Source: Closterium sp. NIES-65 (lineage: Eukaryota > Streptophyta > Zygnematophyceae > Desmidiales > Closteriaceae). Taken from it: DNA of 64,000 nt. The stretch lies in the NCBI GenBank assembly GCA_948144175.1, contig CANXME010002570.1, forward strand, positions 62,001-126,000. The letters run 5' to 3'. The notes under the pieces were generated by a model. That model saw only the letters and a list, made by a program, of their open reading frames with translations, did not search any database and was not told the DNA's origin. Shown here in pieces: positions 55,117-64,000 of this stretch (the first letter of the stretch is position 1; each line of letters starts with the position of its first letter). A program made the translations under genes and the position numbers.

Positions 55117-58100
55117 GTGAGAGGCGGGCACAATATCATAGTGACCGGCGAAAACTTTCAGTCAACGTATCTTGAATATCGTCCTCAGCGTGGCGTTCCT
55201 CACCCTTCGCCACTATTGGCCTACCCACCCCTCCCTCCCGCCCCTCCCCTCTCCCCCCTCCCCCTTTCCCTCCCTCTCCTCTCCCATTTCTTTCCCACCT
55301 CCACTAACCAGCGCAATTCCTGCGCGACTGCCAGAACGCATGGGGGCGGACTTTGAATGGCTGGAGTGGGTCCGACTGCTATCCAGTGGGTTGGGGCATC
55401 TATTACTATGCTGAAGGCATCACATGCGACGGGAGCGGGATGATCGTGTCTTTGTAAGATCTCGAGTCAGGATGTCCTCGCCAATTCGCGGCCATGAAGT
55501 ATGCGCATAGTATGACGCCTTCGGAACTTTGGGACGACATGCGGCAGTGATCACCGTGGGATTCTTCATGTGCTTGTGCCACCTGTAATGCCTCAATGAT
55601 TCTCTTCGCAACTGGTGATACCATGTTTCGTATGCAGGACCATCCAGAACAGATATCTGGCAGGGCCCATTCCGAGCTCCGTTAGCAACCTCGTACAGAT
55701 CGTTAACCTGCACGTCCTCTGGCTGGTTTTGTGAACCGCCTGCCTGCCTGCCCAGTCAACCTGCCAACCTACGGGTCCTTCCGTTGTAACATATCTTCCT
55801 GCCTAGTGCACTCACCCAGCCCCCACCCCAACGCCTTCCATCATCAGTTCAATATTTTTGCATAGCTATCTCTTGTGTCACGTTCTCTCCTATCGCCCAC
55901 GAACTCGCCTCCTCCGCCCCTCTGCTGCTGTTATTGGTCGTTCACTCCCTCCCATTCCCCTCAAACCCCTCCTTTGTTCTTTCCATCCCCTCATGTTATA
56001 AAACTCTTACCCAGCCACCCACTGTTACCGCCCCTTTCTGTGGCTTTTTTCCAACCCCCCCCACGTCTACCCCCCCCCCCCCCCCCCCCCCCGCCCCCCC
56101 CCCTTCCGTATCATATCTTGCATACTTCTCTCGAGGTAATTGTTAGTCTCTAAGTTCCAACCCACATCTGTTGTTTTCATATTGCCCTCGAGTTGTATCC
56201 TCTCTTAATCTCTGTGGACAATGCACGCCCTGGCTTGGGGCAACACCCTGGCTTAGGGCAACTGATGTCTACCGTGCTTGCCCCACCCTTGCCTATCCTT
56301 TGCTAGATTCGTATGCGTGCATTTTAAAATCAATCTTCGATATCGTCCATTGTGGTTTGGTAGTGTGACTGATATAGAACTCTCTTAAAATAAACGTTGG
56401 TTTTATGTACTGATGATGTACAGAGACTTCTATAACAACTTGCTCAGTGGTACAATACCTGCGGAAATATTTCGTCTTACAAAACTGACATACCTGTAAG
56501 GCATCTGTTTTGCTTTGCTCATCATCAGAGTCAAGAAACGCACTCCTTGCCCACTGTCTTCTTCCCACTTTTTCTTGTCTTACAGAGCAAATATCCTTGA
56601 CTGTGACATAAGTTTGTTCCATGTACGAAGTGTTCGCTCGTTTGCATGCGAGTCTCGCAGTGTATCCCTCACATCACATGCCTCATCCCATCGTCATGGC
56701 AGCCGTCTTGGTTCCAACAGATTCACAGGCTGGATTCCCACTGCAATCGGCATGCTCACGAACTTGGATAGCACGTACGTGGACCGCAGTACGAGTTCTA
56801 TTTCGATTTGGGGCATTTGGAGCTTGTTTATATTCGGATTAGCAGTGATCACCAGATGTCTGAGACGAGAGCCATGAGTGCACCCGGCCTCCGTTGTCAT
56901 CTCTGCTCCTCTTACTCATACAGTTCATTCCGCCAGTAACTCTTTCATTCTTCTCCTCTTCATTTTTTTTGTTGCCCTTTCCGCTCAATGCGAACCTCAA
57001 GCTCTGTCCATACGCATGTTTGCTTCGTTTCACTAACAGAGGGTTCGAAGACAATCTGCTTACTGGGCCAATTCCCACCGAGATCGGCACAATGGCTTCC
57101 TTAAAAGCCATGTAAGTCCTTGGCTTTGTTGTGCTCGCCAATCTTTGCCCCTGCTCTCCTTTGTGTATCCCGGTTGCTTGATGTGAAGTCGTTACCGCGC
57201 ATGCTTGTGTAGAAGGAGAGGGAGAGAGGGGGAGAGGGGGAGAGAGGGAGAGAGGGATGCGCTCATTGAGTGCTGCAAGGGAAGAGAAAGTTGAAGGACA
57301 TGTAGGTCCATATAGCGTTAGGGGTTTTCTCTGGCAAGACGACAGGGAGGAGGAGGGAAGGGGGGAGGGGGGAGAAGAGAGTGGCAGGAAAGTCGGCATT
57401 ATGAGGTGAGTGCAAGGAATGTGAATTTGTGAATGAGATAATCTGGGCTGCCTCGCCAGAGAAGCCATCCCCTGGAGACTGCCTCACCATATTGGAGCCC
57501 ACTCAGGAGCTCCCTTAGGGTGTCTCAAAGGCTATGGTGTTTGATAGGGGAATTATCCATGTTCTAATCTGCACGTCTGTAATTTTATGAAGTATCAATG
57601 GAAGGACCGTGAGAGAGAGAGAGAGAGTGACAAAGGGAGAGAGACCACCGCATACGCTGTTTGGCGCAGTGGTTGCGGCTGCTGTGACTACCGAAATTCA
57701 TCTCTGTTGCTCCGTATCCTACTCGTTTCCTCTTTGGTTCTCCTCGGCAGTCCTGCTTTTCTTGATTCTAATTTACTTACTCTAATTAATCTCGCACCTG
57801 AGGCAGCTATTGAGTCTCACTTCCTATGAGACTGTCCTGAGCGATTGTCTCCACATTGGAGGAACCCTGTCAATGTTTCTGATATGCTTGTTTAACAGTT
57901 TTACGAATTGTTTCTATTGATTGTGTTTCATTTGGGCTCTAGATATAGCATTCCGGCATGTGTTGATTATAACAGAAGTTTTGGTCCAAATACCCTCGCT
58001 GGCTCCATCCCTGCTGAAATCACCAAGCTTACAAAAGTGACGTACCTGTAAGGCATCCCCTCACTGTCCATCCAATCCACTCGAAATTTCATCCTATTTT

Positions 58101-61100
58101 TATGCCTTCCATTCCTCGTCTTGTCATACTGATGGCGTGAGATCCTTGACTTATCTCCACTCTCATAGTTCCATAGTTTCCATAGTCTTCCACCTGTCTC
58201 GTTTTCTTACCAATCTCGAACTTCCATAGTTTCTCCTTGTCTTCCTCCACATGTGCTTCTCTGTGTGTAATCCTTTCCTTGGAGTATGCAAAGTCATCCC
58301 TCAAATATTAAGCTGTTTATTTGTTGAAGATGTGTGCACATTTATGATTCACTCGCATCATCACACAGGCGTGCTGACAGAAGTCATCTGACTGGCTGGA
58401 TTCCATATGGAATTGGCAATCTCAGAAATCTGGCTGACCTGTAAGACCCATTCATGATGTGCTCTGCTTTCGTTGCTGGAATTGACTGACCTGAATTGGA
58501 GGAAACGTGGAAATCGAAGTAGCTATTCTAAGCCACAAACTAGGGTCTTTGAAACTTTATTTTGAGTGCGACTGTAATCATATGTGTGAGAGACTCATGG
58601 CTAAGGGATGTATGGCTCATGTGGCACCTACATCTGACGGTTTGAGTTTTAGATTGGACTCATGCAAGATGCAGTCATTGGGAGAAAAGGTGGAGTGGAT
58701 GTTTTTGTTTTTTGTGAAAATACAATGAATCAGTAGTTGTTTTTGGCATTTGTTATCCTCCTGCCTGCTGTTCCTACACTCATTAATTTCTCTCACCACA
58801 CAACCCCCCCCCCCCCCCCTCCCCCCCTCCCCCCTCTCCCGACCCCCTACCTTCCCCCCCCCTCTCCACCCCGTCCCCCCCCTTCCTCTTCTGTCTTAGC
58901 TCGTCTCCCTTTTTTTTCGTGTTGCCTCGTCTAGCCAAGAACCTTTCAGTCAGTTTTTTATTCTTGTCATGGTTTCTGGCCTTCTCATGTTTCCCCTTTT
59001 CACTTCTCTTGAATTCTCCATTATGACCTGGATCCGTGGTCCATGTATTACCCACTCCACAAATCTATCTGTTATGCCTTGTTTGGCGTATCCCCATCTC
59101 TCTTTTTTACACGACGTAGGAATCTCGGAAACAATCAACTGTACGGGAACATTCCTGCATCATTTACCTTGTTAATAGCGTTGACTACACTGTAGGGCAA
59201 TTTCTTTGTCATTCTCTTACAGTTCCTGATTGATGGAAATTAAGTTTAATCGGCGAAACCTGTGGATGTGCACACCTTGGACAGGGTTTGGATGTTTCTA
59301 TTGCCCAGGTCCTTCCATCCATATTTCTCGTGCAAAAATCACCTTGTGTTTTAGTCTCATGTTCATTGGTCAGTCATGCTTATCCTTGTGTCTGTCCTGA
59401 TTTCCATCCTCTTTCGAGTTCTATTTGGTCATATTGTTGTTAAAATGCTCACAAACTCTTCACATCACAGTTACTGGATTTTATATGAGCTCGAGGTTTT
59501 TGTCACTTGCACCCTCTGCTGTTCTTATCCATAACTGCAGATCTCTGGAACGCAACCAGTTGACTGGAAGCATGCTTCCCATTTGGTTTCTCACCAGTTT
59601 GAGAGACCTGTAATACACAATTGTGCTTGTTATCGCACTTGGTTCTCTTGGTTGCTTGCCCAAAGAGCAAGTCGAAGTGGCAATCTTCTTTGCCCTGTCC
59701 CTGGTTTCCCCTTCTCTCTCTGTTGTCTACGAGTCTGTATTTCCAAATTGTGAAACTTTTTCCCTCTTCTGTATGCGCCAAGCCCCTTCCTCTAACTTTT
59801 TGCTCTCTATGATTGAATGTGCCCATTCCACATTTCACATAATTTTCATTCACTTCTGTTGTTTGTAAAGTTTCACATCTCCCAGCCCTCTTCCCAATAT
59901 GCACTTCTCTTCCTGTCCCCTCTCATTTCACCCTGTGCCTTCCCTTCACTGTTTGATTACCTTCATTTCCCGTCAAGAATGTCTCTTTCTCCCTTCTCGC
60001 ACATTTTCATTGTCTAATTTATTTTTCATTGTGCATCGGTGAAGAGTGTGAATAGTTACTTTTATTTTATGGGTGGTTTGTACCCGACTCTAAAAGCCTG
60101 CCTGCATCTATCACATGTCGCATTGTCATCGCAGCCGTCTCAATAACAATCAGTTTCAAGGCTGGATTCCCACTGAAATTGGCACGCTTAGGAATCTGGG
60201 TAGCATGTACGTAAGGCCTTTGCCTTTTTGTGCTTTCCAATCTCTGCTCGACGTATCCAATCCTTGTGTTTTTTCAGTTCAAGAAGGGCGTCATGGTATC
60301 TTTTCCTCCCTTCTTGCCGTTACCTTCTTACTTACCAATCCAATTTTTCGTAACTGAATGTAAGGCCTATGGACTCCAGATTATTGTGAGTGTACTGTCA
60401 GCTCATTTGCAGAAGCGTAAGAGGCGGTTGGGGTGGGGATATATTGCCGTCTCCACAAGGTAAAATCTCATGCCTTGTTTGGCGTTTCAACGTTGTATTT
60501 GAAACGTAGGTATCTCGGAAACAATCAACTGTACGGGGCCATTCCTCCAACCGTTACCTGGTTAACGGCGTTGACAGTACTGTAAGGCTCATTCTTGGTG
60601 AAATGTGAGATAGCAATTTAATAGGTGAAAACTGTGGATGTCCACATGTTGCATAAGATTTTGATGTTATTGGCCCATATGGTTACATACATTGTTCTCG
60701 CACTGAAATCATCATATTAGTTTTACTCTCGTGTTCATTAGGGATTACTTATGTTTTAACTCGAGTTCTTCTTGCTTCTCATCTCCTCTTCAAGTGTCTT
60801 TTCGTTATTGTTGTATTAATGCTCACTTTTTTTTTGTGTATAAATGCTCACAGACTGCTATCAGTATCCTGTTTTCCTTGAGGAACGATTGCAACTCCTT
60901 GGTTGTTCACTCTTCTTTGTTCACCTTGGACTTCCCACTTCTAAGATTGATGGTCCCATTGCCAATCATCTACTTCAGATGAAGAGAGAACTTACAGATG
61001 CTTCATCCATAACTCGATGCTGTGTAAAAGTCAAATTGTCACCTGCACCCTCTGCTCTTCTGTTTCACAACTACAGATCTTTGGAAGTCAACTCGTTCAC

Positions 61101-63241
61101 TGGAGATGTTTCCTTCATTTTGACTCTCACCAATTAAAGAGACCTGTAATACCTCTATCGTGCTTGTTATCATACTCGTTCACTGGAGATGTTTCCTTCA
61201 TTGTCTGTTTTGCTTGCCCAAATTGAAGATGAAAGTGACGATCGTCTTCCCCCCACCCTGATTTTTCCCTCTTTCCTTTTGGTTTTCTACGTGTACACAT
61301 TTGCATCTCGTGAATATTTCTACCCCCTTCTGGATGCGCCAAAAACCTGCGTTGTACTTTTCCACTCTTCTCTATGTTCCTTCTACGTTCCCCATAGTCT
61401 CACTTGTCATCTTATTGAAGTCTCAAGTTTCCCAGTCCCCTTCTCTCTACGCGTTCCTATTCCCCTCTCACCTCATCAATAATGTATCTTTTTCACCTCT
61501 CCCACATTCCATTTCACGGTCAAAGTTAACCAAGCATCATCACTGCCATTGTGGTTCGTATCAATTTTATTAGTGTAGAAAGCTTCTTTTATTGTATGTA
61601 CGGTTTGTACCTGACTCTAAGAATTCTGCCTGTATCTTCTGTGTGTCTCGTTGTGATGACAGCCGTCTTAATGACAATCTATTCTCAAGCTCGATCCCCT
61701 ATGCAATTAGCATGCTTACGAATTTGGGTAGCATGTACGTAAGACCTCTACCTTTTTATCCTTTCGAATCTCTGCACCTCGTATCCACTCCTTGTGTTTC
61801 TTCAGTGCAAGAAGGGCCTCATCATATATTGTCCTCCCTCCTTGCCGTTACCTTCTTACTTGCCAATCCATTTTATTCGTAACTGAGGGTAAGGCCCATC
61901 GACTCCAAATTATTGTGAGTTGTACTTTCGGCCCTTTTGCAGAAGCATAAGAGGAGGTTGGGGTGGGGAATGAGGGATTGGAAGCGCTTGATTTGAGAAA
62001 GCAGCTGCCTTGAATGTTGATGAGCAGCCGCCCCATCTTGAATGGTAGGGCAGTTTTAAATTAACCAGGACTGAAGTGCAAGTTCTGGTTAAAGAGGCAC
62101 CACTCATTTTGCTTCAATAAAAAACCTCCTGATGCGGAAGGGTAAGTTTCCGAGTGCGGGCAAGTTCAGGGATGGAGATCCTGTGGCTTTGTGGCGCCCA
62201 TGCTGCACATTTCTCCATGGTTGCTGGCTAGCCCAGCCGCTCTGTTCAAGTGGGTGAAAGACGTGAAATTTCATTAAGGTGACAACTGGGGGCTGACGAA
62301 GGTGACGTCATATGCGTATGATAGGCAGAGGACTGCTGATATTGCCATCAGCCAGTGTCCCACATGGGGCAGAATGATGATATCGTCTGCACAGGCCAAC
62401 AGGACGACACGGGGAAGCACAGCGGTTTTGTCGCTGGCTTGGTACGTTGTCGGGTCCAGAAGAAGCAGCCATCTTGCCTCCATGTCTGCTTGAACTTTCA
62501 GAAACGGCTGGAGCTCCCTGCGAGACCAGCCGTATGTCTCTATGGCCAGGGGGGGAAGGCCAATATACACTACTGTCCTGGTAATATGGTTTTCTTGCAG
62601 TCGCCAGCTGCGCAACACATATTTTACGTGTGAGCGGCCCCAGGCCCCTGGTGCTGATGAGGTTAGATATTTTGACATCACAGATCCATACCGCTCCTGA
62701 GTCCCAGACACTAATGTGAGGTCGTCAACGGGGCAGAATGCCCCCGTCTCCTTGTGGACTATAAAGCATGCTGCATCCTGGTTATCGCTGGTGAGGAAGC
62801 TGTGCTCTCCTTCCACCGCCTGCAGCGGTGTTGGAAGCTGCGCGACTTCTCCTCGGCTGAAAGGAGCTCCATAGGTGTTTACGGGCTAGTAAGCACGTTG
62901 GGAAACTGGCATGAAAAAGCATATAAAGGTGATACGGTAGCATCCATTTATAAATATGCAACATGGTTGGACTGTCTTCATGGAACGCTTGCCCTCAACC
63001 AATTACCTTTCAGTGAAAATGTTTAGTCCTGTTTCGATTTATGTCCTTTTCATGTCTCCCCTCTGAACTTCTGTCGGATCCTCCAATCTGTTATGTGGTC
63101 TATGTCCATGTATCCCTCACTCCACAAGTCTACCTGTTATGCCTTCTTTGCTTTTTATTTCACACATAGGTATCTGGGAAACAATCAACTGTACGGGTCC
63201 CTCCCCATGGCCTTCACCTCGTTAACAGCATTGTCTACTCT
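54969..63241 (+). CDS. multi-exon leucine-rich-repeat protein gene, 5' end, continues past window
   Basis: A secreted or membrane LRR protein, probably of the plant receptor-like family; no kinase or transmembrane part is reached in this window. Exon 1 (54969-55116) encodes a signal peptide. Exon 2 (55312-55453) encodes an LRR N-terminal cap (NGWSGSDCYPVGWG ... GITCDGSG). Thirteen further exons of 72 bp (69 bp for two) each encode one LRR of the plant consensus N-x-L-x-G-x-IP-x-x-(I/L)-x-x-L-x-x-L. Every LRR exon starts after one base of a codon pair and ends in phase 2, so exons can be added or lost without shifting the frame. Exons from 59120 on follow a repeating order of three types with homologous introns. 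One exon has an in-frame stop, so this copy may be a pseudogene, may skip that exon, or may carry a sequencing error. Exon structure is well supported; the product beyond the window is not known. Confidence 0.82.
55312..55453 (+). CDS. LRR gene exon 2: LRR N-terminal cap
   Basis: Acceptor CTAACCAG, then QFLRDCQNAWGRTLNGWSG, SDCYPVGWG and EGITCDGSGMIVSL. This is the plant LRRNT pattern (L-x-W-x-G-x-D-C, then W-G-I-x-C-D-x-x-G-x-V-x-x-L) with paired cysteines. The donor is TT|GTAAGA in phase 2. Confidence 0.88.
55638..55709 (+). CDS. LRR gene exon 3 (72 bp)
   Basis: Acceptor TATGCAG; reads TIQNRYLAGPIPSSVSNLV, then QIVNL. After 72 bp the intron would start GCACGT, a GC donor in place of GT; an alternative GT lies four bases further but would change the phase. 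Confidence 0.72.
56424..56495 (+). CDS. LRR gene exon 4 (72 bp)
   Basis: Acceptor TGTACAG, donor GTAAGG. Reads DFYNNLLSGTIPAEIFRLT, then KLTYL. Confidence 0.87.
56703..56774 (+). CDS. LRR gene exon 5 (72 bp)
   Basis: Acceptor ATGGCAG, donor GTACGT. Reads RLGSNRFTGWIPTAIGMLT, then NLDS. Its WIPT form recurs in exons 8, 11 and, more changed, 14. Confidence 0.87.
57040..57111 (+). CDS. LRR gene exon 6 (72 bp)
   Basis: Acceptor CTAACAG, donor GTAAGT. Reads GFEDNLLTGPIPTEIGTMA, then SLKA. Confidence 0.87.
57112..57975 (+). other. intron 6 of the LRR gene (864 bp)
   Basis: The longest of the early introns. It holds GA-rich microsatellites near 57213-57256 and 57610-57645 and no recognisable exon. 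Confidence 0.6.
57976..58047 (+). CDS. LRR gene exon 7 (72 bp)
   Basis: Acceptor TATAACAG, donor GTAAGG. Reads SFGPNTLAGSIPAEITKLT, then KVTYL. Similar to exon 4, including the intron start GTAAGGCATC. Confidence 0.85.
58369..58440 (+). CDS. LRR gene exon 8 (72 bp)
   Basis: Acceptor TCACACAG, donor GTAAGA. Reads RADRSHLTGWIPYGIGNLR, then NLAD. Confidence 0.86.
59120..59191 (+). CDS. LRR gene exon 9 (72 bp, type B)
   Basis: Acceptor CGACGTAG, donor GTAGGG. Reads NLGNNQLYGNIPASFTLLI, then ALTT. First of three YLGNNQLYG-type exons (60510 and 63170 are the others). Confidence 0.86.
59541..59609 (+). CDS. LRR gene exon 10 (69 bp, type C)
   Basis: Acceptor AACTGCAG, donor GTAATA. Reads SLERNQLTGSMLPIWFLT, then SLRD. 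One codon shorter than the other LRR exons; the phase is kept. Confidence 0.83.
60135..60206 (+). CDS. LRR gene exon 11 (72 bp, type A)
   Basis: Acceptor CATCGCAG, donor GTACGT. Reads RLNNNQFQGWIPTEIGTLR, then NLGS. Confidence 0.87.
60510..60581 (+). CDS. LRR gene exon 12 (72 bp, type B)
   Basis: Acceptor AAACGTAG, donor GTAAGG. Reads YLGNNQLYGAIPPTVTWLT, then ALTV. Confidence 0.87.
61077..61145 (+). pseudogene. LRR gene exon 13 (69 bp, type C) with an in-frame stop
   Basis: Acceptor CAACTACAG, donor GTAATA, homologous to exon 10. Reads SLEVNSFTGDVSFILTLTN, then a TAA codon where exon 10 has a sense codon (AGT/TTG region), then RD. As a host gene exon this means a damaged, skipped or mis-sequenced exon. 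A 26-bp piece of it (TCACTGGAGATGTTTCCTTC) recurs in the following intron at about 61180-61202. Confidence 0.75.
61663..61734 (+). CDS. LRR gene exon 14 (72 bp, type A)
   Basis: Acceptor GATGACAG, donor GTACGT. Reads RLNDNLFSSSIPYAISMLT, then NLGS. The glycine usual before IP is serine here. Confidence 0.83.
61970..63030. other. extra sequence inside an LRR-gene intron
   Basis: The intron after exon 14 matches the intron after exon 11 up to GGTTGGGGTGGGGA and later matches the intron before exon 9; about 1.06 kb between has no counterpart in the sister units. It contains a 180-residue minus-strand open frame (62274-62816) with the string LLACADDIIIL, which recalls the ADD box of LINE-type reverse transcriptases, but no other motif of that family was recognised. 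Origin is open. Confidence 0.5.
63170..63241 (+). CDS. LRR gene exon 15 (72 bp, type B)
   Basis: Acceptor CACATAG, donor GTAAGG. Reads YLGNNQLYGSLPMAFTSLT, then ALST. Confidence 0.87.
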
Positions 63242-63705
63242 GTAAGGCATTTCCCTTGTCATCCTCCCACAGTTGGTTCATGATGAAATCAGTGTTTCAA
63301 TAGGTGAAACTGTGAATGTGCATATCTTGCCCAGAGTTTAGGTTTTTTTGGCCCACGTAATTCCATCCATTGTTTCTTGCACCGATATCACCTTTTGTAT
63401 TTTTACTTTTGTGTTCATAAGTTGTTACCAATACTCTACTATCCTCTCTTCAAGTTTGTTTACCATTTTGTTCTACCAATGCTCACAAACTGCTAACAAT
63501 GTCCTGATTTCCCTGAGAATTTTTTGCACCTCCTTAAATGTGTTCATTCTTCTTTTCTTGCCCTTAAATATCCCACTTGTAAACTTTAAGGGCCCCATTG
63601 CCAATCCTGTCCTTCCACTGAAGAGAGTTTTTACAGATGCTTCATATTTAATTCGAAGCTGTGTAGAGGTCTGATTGTCACGTGCACCGTCTGCTGTTTT
63701 AATTC

Positions 63706-63735
63706 ATAAGTACAGATCTTTTTTCAGTGTCCCAC
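63706..63735 (+). pseudogene. remnant of a type C LRR exon
   Basis: CATAAGTACAGATCTTT repeats the acceptor and first bases of exons 10 and 13, at the matching distance after a type B exon, but the homology stops within about 10 bp of the expected exon start. Confidence 0.55.
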
Positions 63736-63768
63736 AAATGTTGATTGATGGAAATCAGTGTTTCAATA

Positions 63769-64000
63769 CCCGTATTCCCCCGAGTATAAGCCCCCGCTTT
63801 CTTTTCGCCTCGTGGTTTAACATTAGTATATTAAAAGACATGTCCGAAGTGTGATTGTTTCCCCAAGGAAGGGCGGAACTGAATTTTTTATAAGCCCTTG
63901 GGCTGTAACAGAACTAATCAAACACACCCCCCTTGCTCCCATCCCCCCCCTCCCCCCCCCCCCCCCCCCCCCCCCCTTCCCCCCTGGGAAATACTGTCAG
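63769..64000. mobile_element. left end of a TATAAG-type inverted-repeat element
   Basis: After TA (63767-63768) the sequence CCCGTATTCCCCCGAGTATA followed by AGCCCCC resembles the MITE end at 5839 (CCGTAATACCTCGGATATAA). A second TATAAGCCC follows at about 63890, as the MITE also shows a second TTATAAG. The right end lies beyond the window. A long C run (63944-63976) follows. Confidence 0.5.

Noticed and set aside
56060-56103. long C runs (also near 16130, 48080, 58802 and 63944) as possible structured elements
   Set aside because: Simple homopolymers whose length is uncertain in sequencing; no paired G tract pattern worth a claim.

Overview
The window is nuclear DNA of a eukaryote, most likely a streptophyte (a charophyte green alga or an early land plant). 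I infer this from a plant-style receptor gene built of phase-2 leucine-rich-repeat exons of about 72 bp, from Tnt1-like Copia elements and a chromodomain Gypsy element primed by Met-tRNA-like sites, and from very GC-rich repeat leaders. The species cannot be fixed from sequence alone. No bacterial operon, CRISPR array, rRNA or tRNA gene was found.

About 45 kb is layered LTR retrotransposons. Region by region: 1-653 is unassigned sequence with one weak exon candidate. 659-5689 is a young Copia element (minus strand) with 288-bp LTRs and a TTGTG target duplication. 5839-8207 holds a TA-flanked inverted-repeat DNA element (MITE-like), a piece of Copia integrase, a lone LRR exon on the minus strand and a patchwork of two duplicated blocks. 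8554-14685 is a rearranged Copia mosaic in two orientations. 15198-16848 is a short non-autonomous LTR element carrying a 42-bp minisatellite. 16916-18065 is the 5' part of a Gypsy element, into which a plus-strand Copia (18066 to about 30030) inserted; that Copia was in turn split by a nearly whole Gypsy chromovirus (23524-29666, duplication ACGAC). 30031-37667 is a Tnt1-like gag piece joined to another short-LTR Copia.

37668-53955 is a three-level nest. An old minus-strand Tnt1-like Copia is split by a Gypsy solo LTR (40014-40383, duplication CACGA) and by a plus-strand Copia (40787-53490, duplication CGGCG). The 3' LTR of that second Copia is split by a third one (47483-53447, duplication GTACC, identical LTRs). 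LTR divergence rises from inner to outer layer, as nesting requires.

The best host gene is in the last 9 kb: a plus-strand LRR protein gene starting at 54969 with a signal peptide, an LRR N-terminal cap and thirteen LRR exons, running off the window end. Its exons fall into a repeating three-exon unit with homologous introns, so the array grew by tandem duplication. One exon of the array carries an in-frame stop.

The most unusual signals are: a conserved non-canonical gag zinc knuckle (C-x13-C-x3/4-H-x4-C) in two Copia lineages; about 6-kb Copia elements with LTRs of only 102-134 bp and a different GC-rich minisatellite leader in every copy; a MITE family with paired TATAAG motifs; the patchwork duplication at 7402-8207; and three 30-bp tandem hairpins at 14715-14804.
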